Positions 11,642 through 14,012 of a stretch of 14,012 nucleotides of DNA are shown in pieces. The DNA lies in contig CAIPMZ010000070.1 in NCBI GenBank assembly GCA_903866285.1, positions 1 through 14,012 on the forward strand. Reading direction: 5' to 3'. Below the pieces are notes generated by a model. The model was not told the DNA's origin, ran no database searches, and was given only the letters and a program-made list of their open reading frames with translations. The translations under genes were made by a program, and so were the position numbers. Position 1 is the first letter of the stretch. Each line of letters opens with the position of its first letter. The stretch is from an uncultured bacterium (lineage in GTDB: Bacteria; Patescibacteriota; Minisyncoccia; Moranbacterales; GWC2-37-73).

Positions 11642-12811
11642 ATGCATATTGCCATCTTCACCAACAATTATCTCCCAAATCCTTTCGGGGTGAGCGGTTC
11701 GATTGAGAGTTTTCGCCGAGGCTTGGAAAAAAAGGGGCATACTGTCTTTATCTTTGCGCCGAAGTTTAAAGGCTTTCTTGATGAAAATCCAAACGTCTAT
11801 CGTTATCCCGCCGTTGATTTAAAATTTAGAGGCATTCGATTTCCAATCGTGATTCCATACTCTTTAAAGCTTGCTAAAATTTTAAATAAATTGGAGATTG
11901 AGGTAATTCATGCGCAACACCCAAATCTGCTGGGCTGGGAGGCGAGGCGTTGGGCGAAGAAGAAAAATGTGCCGCTGGTTTTTACTTGGCATACGCTTTA
12001 CGATCAGTATACGCATTTTTTCCCGCTTGTTCCGAGCAAGCTGGCAGCTTGGTGGATAATTCGAGATGCGAGAAAATATGCTAATATGGCTGAGCAGGTA
12101 ATTGTGCCAACTAACTCAGTTCGAGAAATTATTAAAAAATGGGGAGTTACTAATCAAAATATTGAAGTTATTCCGACTGGGGTTGAGGAAAATCAATTGG
12201 CTCATCCAGCTAGGGGAGCTATTCGCAAAAAATATGCCATTCAGGACGACGAAATTTTATTGGTGGTGGTGACAAGATTAACAAAAGAAAAAAATCTGGA
12301 GTTTCTTTTTGAGGCAGTGGCGAAAGTTTTACAGGAGAATAAAAAAGTAAAATTTTTAATTGGGGGTGATGGAGATTTGAGCAAGAAGCTTAAAAGGCTG
12401 GCAGTGGAAAAGAAGGTTTCTGGGCAGGTTATTTTTACGGGCTTTATCGTGGCCGAAGTTAAGAAAGATTATTACGCCGCTGGCGACATCTTCGTCTTTG
12501 CCTCAAAGTCTGAAACGCAAGGGATGATTATTTCTGAGGCGATGTATTTAGGTTTACCGGTAGTGGCAGTCGACGCTCCTGGTGTGCGAGATTTAGTAAT
12601 TAATCAAATAACGGGACTGCTGGTTAAAGAAAAGCAAGCAGAATTTATAAAAGCGGTAGCGCTTTTGGTAGAAGATGGCGCTTTACGAAAAAAGTTTGCG
12701 GAAAATGCAAAGCAAGTTGCTCGGCAGGAATATACCTGCGAGCTTTCCAGTCAAAAATTACTGGCGGTATATGAAAAAGCAATTTTAGCTAGGCAGCCTA
12801 AATCAGTTTAA
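11642..12811 (+). CDS. Glycosyltransferase family 4 (GT-B)
   Basis: 389 residues, full-length GT4 retaining transferase. N-terminal Rossmann half: MHIAIFTNNYLPNPFGVSGS with the acceptor-side Gly-rich loop, VIHAQHP (88-93), FTWHTLYD (114-121). C-terminal donor half: VVTRLTKEKNLEFL (209-222), FLIGGDGDL (238-246), and the E-x7-E pair E291 and E299 in SKSETQGMIISEAM. The pattern is closest, by recall, to enzymes that glucosylate diacylglycerol and to related lipid glycosyltransferases; capsule or exopolysaccharide assembly is an alternative. It acts at the inner face of the membrane. The ATG follows the AACTTT repeats with no Shine-Dalgarno. It sits alone between two repeat blocks, so no pathway is shown by context. 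Confidence 0.85.
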   Translation: MHIAIFTNNYLPNPFGVSGSIESFRRGLEKKGHTVFIFAPKFKGFLDENPNVYRYPAVDLKFRGIRFPIVIPYSLKLAKILNKLEIEVIHAQHPNLLGWEARRWAKKKNVPLVFTWHTLYDQYTHFFPLVPSKLAAWWIIRDARKYANMAEQVIVPTNSVREIIKKWGVTNQNIEVIPTGVEENQLAHPARGAIRKKYAIQDDEILLVVVTRLTKEKNLEFLFEAVAKVLQENKKVKFLIGGDGDLSKKLKRLAVEKKVSGQVIFTGFIVAEVKKDYYAAGDIFVFASKSETQGMIISEAMYLGLPVVAVDAPGVRDLVINQITGLLVKEKQAEFIKAVALLVEDGALRKKFAENAKQVARQEYTCELSSQKLLAVYEKAILARQPKSV

Positions 12812-12828
12812 TTTATGCCAGCTCGGAA

Positions 12829-12860
12829 GGGACTAAGTCCCCAATTAGGGACTTAGTCCC
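12829..12860. repeat. Perfect inverted repeat of self-palindromic arms
   Basis: GGGACTAAGTCCC and GGGACTTAGTCCC (13 bp each) around CAATTA. Each arm is itself nearly palindromic, so a cruciform or two small hairpins are possible. No T-run follows, so it is not a classical terminator. Confidence 0.75.
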
Positions 12861-12918
12861 GCTCCTTGAAATAGTACTAATTTGGTTTAAACATAAGGAA
12901 AGAAAAGGTACGATGGCG

Positions 12919-12946
12919 TTGTAGTAAGAGGTGTAATTAATAATTT
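12919..12946 (+). promoter_or_regulatory. Possible promoter of the peroxiredoxin gene
   Basis: TTGTAG (12919-12924), 16 bases, TAATTT (12941-12946), ten bases before the ATG. Both boxes are imperfect; the spacing again suggests a leaderless or nearly leaderless message. Confidence 0.35.
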
Positions 12947-12956
12947 TAAAAACAAT

Positions 12957-13562
12957 ATGAGTGAAGATTTTTTCGAAGAAATGGACGAATTTTACGAAGG
13001 GCCAATTGTGGGTCGCAAATTGCCAGACCTGGAGTTGCAGGCTTTTCAAAATGAGGAAATAAAAAAGCTAAAATTTTCCGATTACGCGGGGAAATGGATC
13101 GTCTTGGTTTTTTATCCGGCCGACTTTACGTTTATTTGTCCAACTGAGCTAGCAGCGGTTAACGAACTTTATCCGCAGTTTCAAGCGGCCGGCGCAGAAG
13201 TTTTCAGCGTTAGCACGGACACGGTTTTTGTTCATAAGGCTTGGCATGATAATTCGCCGCTGATTAAAAACATCACTTTTCCGATGATTGCTGATCCAAC
13301 GAGAAAGCTTTGCAAAGCGCTCGGAACTTATTTGGAAGAAGAGGGACTGTCTTTGCGCGCTACCGTCATTGTAGATCCAGATGGGGTCATTAAGGCGATG
13401 GATGTTCATGATAACAGTATTGGCCGCAGTAGCGATGAAATCTTGCGCAAACTGCAAGCTGCGATTTTTGTTAGGGAAAATAAAACCGAGGTCTGTCCCG
13501 TTAACTGGCGTCCTGGATCCAAGACCTTAAAACCCGGGCTGGATTTGGTGGGGAAGCTGTAA
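12957..13562 (+). CDS. ahpC: AhpC-type 2-Cys peroxiredoxin
   Basis: 201 residues, complete. The peroxidatic Cys61 lies in FYPADFTFICPTEL, with the active-site Pro and Thr in place and Arg134 in SLRATVIVDPDG. The resolving Cys180 is in TEVCPVNW, and the tail ends LDLVGKL as in E. coli AhpC. It reduces hydrogen peroxide and organic peroxides through a Cys61-Cys180 disulphide between subunits. The first 15 residues are acidic (MSEDFFEEMDEFYEG), an extension compared with AhpC. No AhpF, thioredoxin or OxyR/PerR gene is next to it, so its reductant is encoded elsewhere. No Shine-Dalgarno is seen. Confidence 0.93.
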   Translation: MSEDFFEEMDEFYEGPIVGRKLPDLELQAFQNEEIKKLKFSDYAGKWIVLVFYPADFTFICPTELAAVNELYPQFQAAGAEVFSVSTDTVFVHKAWHDNSPLIKNITFPMIADPTRKLCKALGTYLEEEGLSLRATVIVDPDGVIKAMDVHDNSIGRSSDEILRKLQAAIFVRENKTEVCPVNWRPGSKTLKPGLDLVGKL

Positions 13563-13772
13563 AGCTCATAACGTCGATAGCGTTTGTAACGTTATAAACG
13601 TTACAACGTTAAAAACGTTTCACGGAAAAGTGCGCACTCCGACTGCCCAAGCTGATTACATGCTCGCAAAGACAGGGGGTAGGGAGTTGAAAGCAGAAAG
13701 TAATAAAGTAATCAAGTGGGGACGCAATAGAAATAGTAGACATGCAATAGAGATATGATGGAAATAAAATGT
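13563..13772. repeat. AACGTT-rich repeats, otherwise gene-free
   Basis: GTAACGTT-ATA-AACGTTAC (13586-13604) is a perfect 8-bp hairpin, followed by further AACGTT/AAACGTTT copies to about 13620. It may end the ahpC transcript. From 13621 to 13772 I see no gene or clear structure. Confidence 0.5.
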
Positions 13773-13867
13773 GTCATCGCGAGGATTTTTGTACTCGAAA
13801 ATCAGAAGCGATCCAGGGAGGAGCATCGCTCTGGATTGTCGCTCCGCCCGAGGCGGATCGCAATGAC
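13773..13867. repeat. Imperfect palindromic intergenic repeat (95 bp)
   Basis: Outer arms GTCATCGCGA and TCGCAATGAC match 9 of 10. Inner arms AAGCGATCCAG and CTGGATTGTCGCT pair imperfectly, and a nested CCGCC-CGA-GGCGG hairpin sits at 13844-13856. This resembles the dispersed TCATTGCGAGGAGCGAAGC-type palindromes found in many bacterial genomes, including Patescibacteria. A possibly related fragment is at 8652-8692. Confidence 0.7.
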
Positions 13868-13891
13868 GGAGAGACCCGTTATAGGAAGCTG

Positions 13892-14012
13892 TCAAGAGGT
13901 TGCGTATGTTTCTTGTAAAACAGTGGCATAATAATATCGCAAAAACTTACGTGCAACAGCAATAAGGCAAGTAGTGTAATGTTTTTTTTGCTCAATTCTC
14001 AGACGTAAATAA
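13892..14012 (-). CDS. C-terminus of an IS110-like transposase (cut by window edge)
   Basis: The last 39 codons of a minus-strand frame that is open to the window edge and ends in TGA at 13892-13894. It reads LRLRIEQKKHYTTCLIAVAR, then KFLRYYYATVLQETYATS. The basic helix followed by VARKFLR-YYA matches the C-terminal end of IS110-family transposases (Transposase_20), where AVARKLLR-IIYALL is typical. The main DEDD and Ser catalytic parts lie beyond the window. The palindromic repeat next to it could be unrelated. The match is short. Confidence 0.5.
   Translation of the reverse strand, partial: YLRLRIEQKKHYTTCLIAVARKFLRYYYATVLQETYATS

Noticed and set aside
13656..13895. 79-codon minus-strand ORF over the right-end repeat
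   Set aside because: Its sequence (SLRHCDPPRAERQSRAM) is the usual spurious translation of the palindromic repeat at 13773-13867.

Overview
Probable origin. The window looks like low-GC DNA from a small-genome bacterium with the standard genetic code; no gene reads through TGA. Several features fit Patescibacteria (candidate phyla radiation): GC-rich palindromic repeats between AT-rich genes, promoters whose -10 box sits only about 8 bases before the start codon, and a modest mix of DedA, GT4 and AhpC-type genes. This assignment is inference. There is no rRNA, tRNA or ribosomal protein gene to anchor it.

Layout. (1) 28-2819, minus strand: an accessory block with a HigB/HigA-type toxin-antitoxin pair under a near-consensus promoter with a palindromic operator, a conserved protein of unknown function, a phage terminase small-subunit homologue without a large subunit, and a nuclease-like conserved protein. 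(2) 3036-4966, plus strand: two DedA-family membrane protein paralogues, a small exported coiled-coil protein between them, and two tandem ~129-bp MITE-like modules inserted exactly at the start codon of the second dedA. (3) ~4970-10460: an accessory island bracketed by a 114-bp direct repeat (106/114 identical) made of the 3' end and terminator of dedA. It carries an amidohydrolase, a single-chain PheRS-like protein, an unlisted 40-residue peptide ending in CACLFD, a radical SAM/SPASM enzyme, and on the opposite strand a second PheRS-like paralogue preceded by an 82-residue Cys-containing small protein. (4) 10577-13562, plus strand: housekeeping-type genes (alpha/beta hydrolase, GT4 glycosyltransferase, AhpC-type peroxiredoxin) separated by repeats and hairpins. 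(5) 13563-14012: palindromic repeats and the C-terminus of an IS110-like transposase running off the right edge.

How the genes may work together. The most interesting unit is the island. A short peptide gene lies directly upstream of a SPASM-domain radical SAM gene, which is the usual arrangement of a ribosomally made, post-translationally modified peptide (RiPP). Two PheRS-like proteins flank it. Both keep class II catalytic motifs and an FDX-ACB tRNA-binding domain, but both have the PheRS pocket motif FPF(T/V) changed to HPYT. One hypothesis is a peptide-maturation system combining radical chemistry with aminoacyl-tRNA or aminoacyl-adenylate chemistry of altered specificity. No product can be named from sequence alone.
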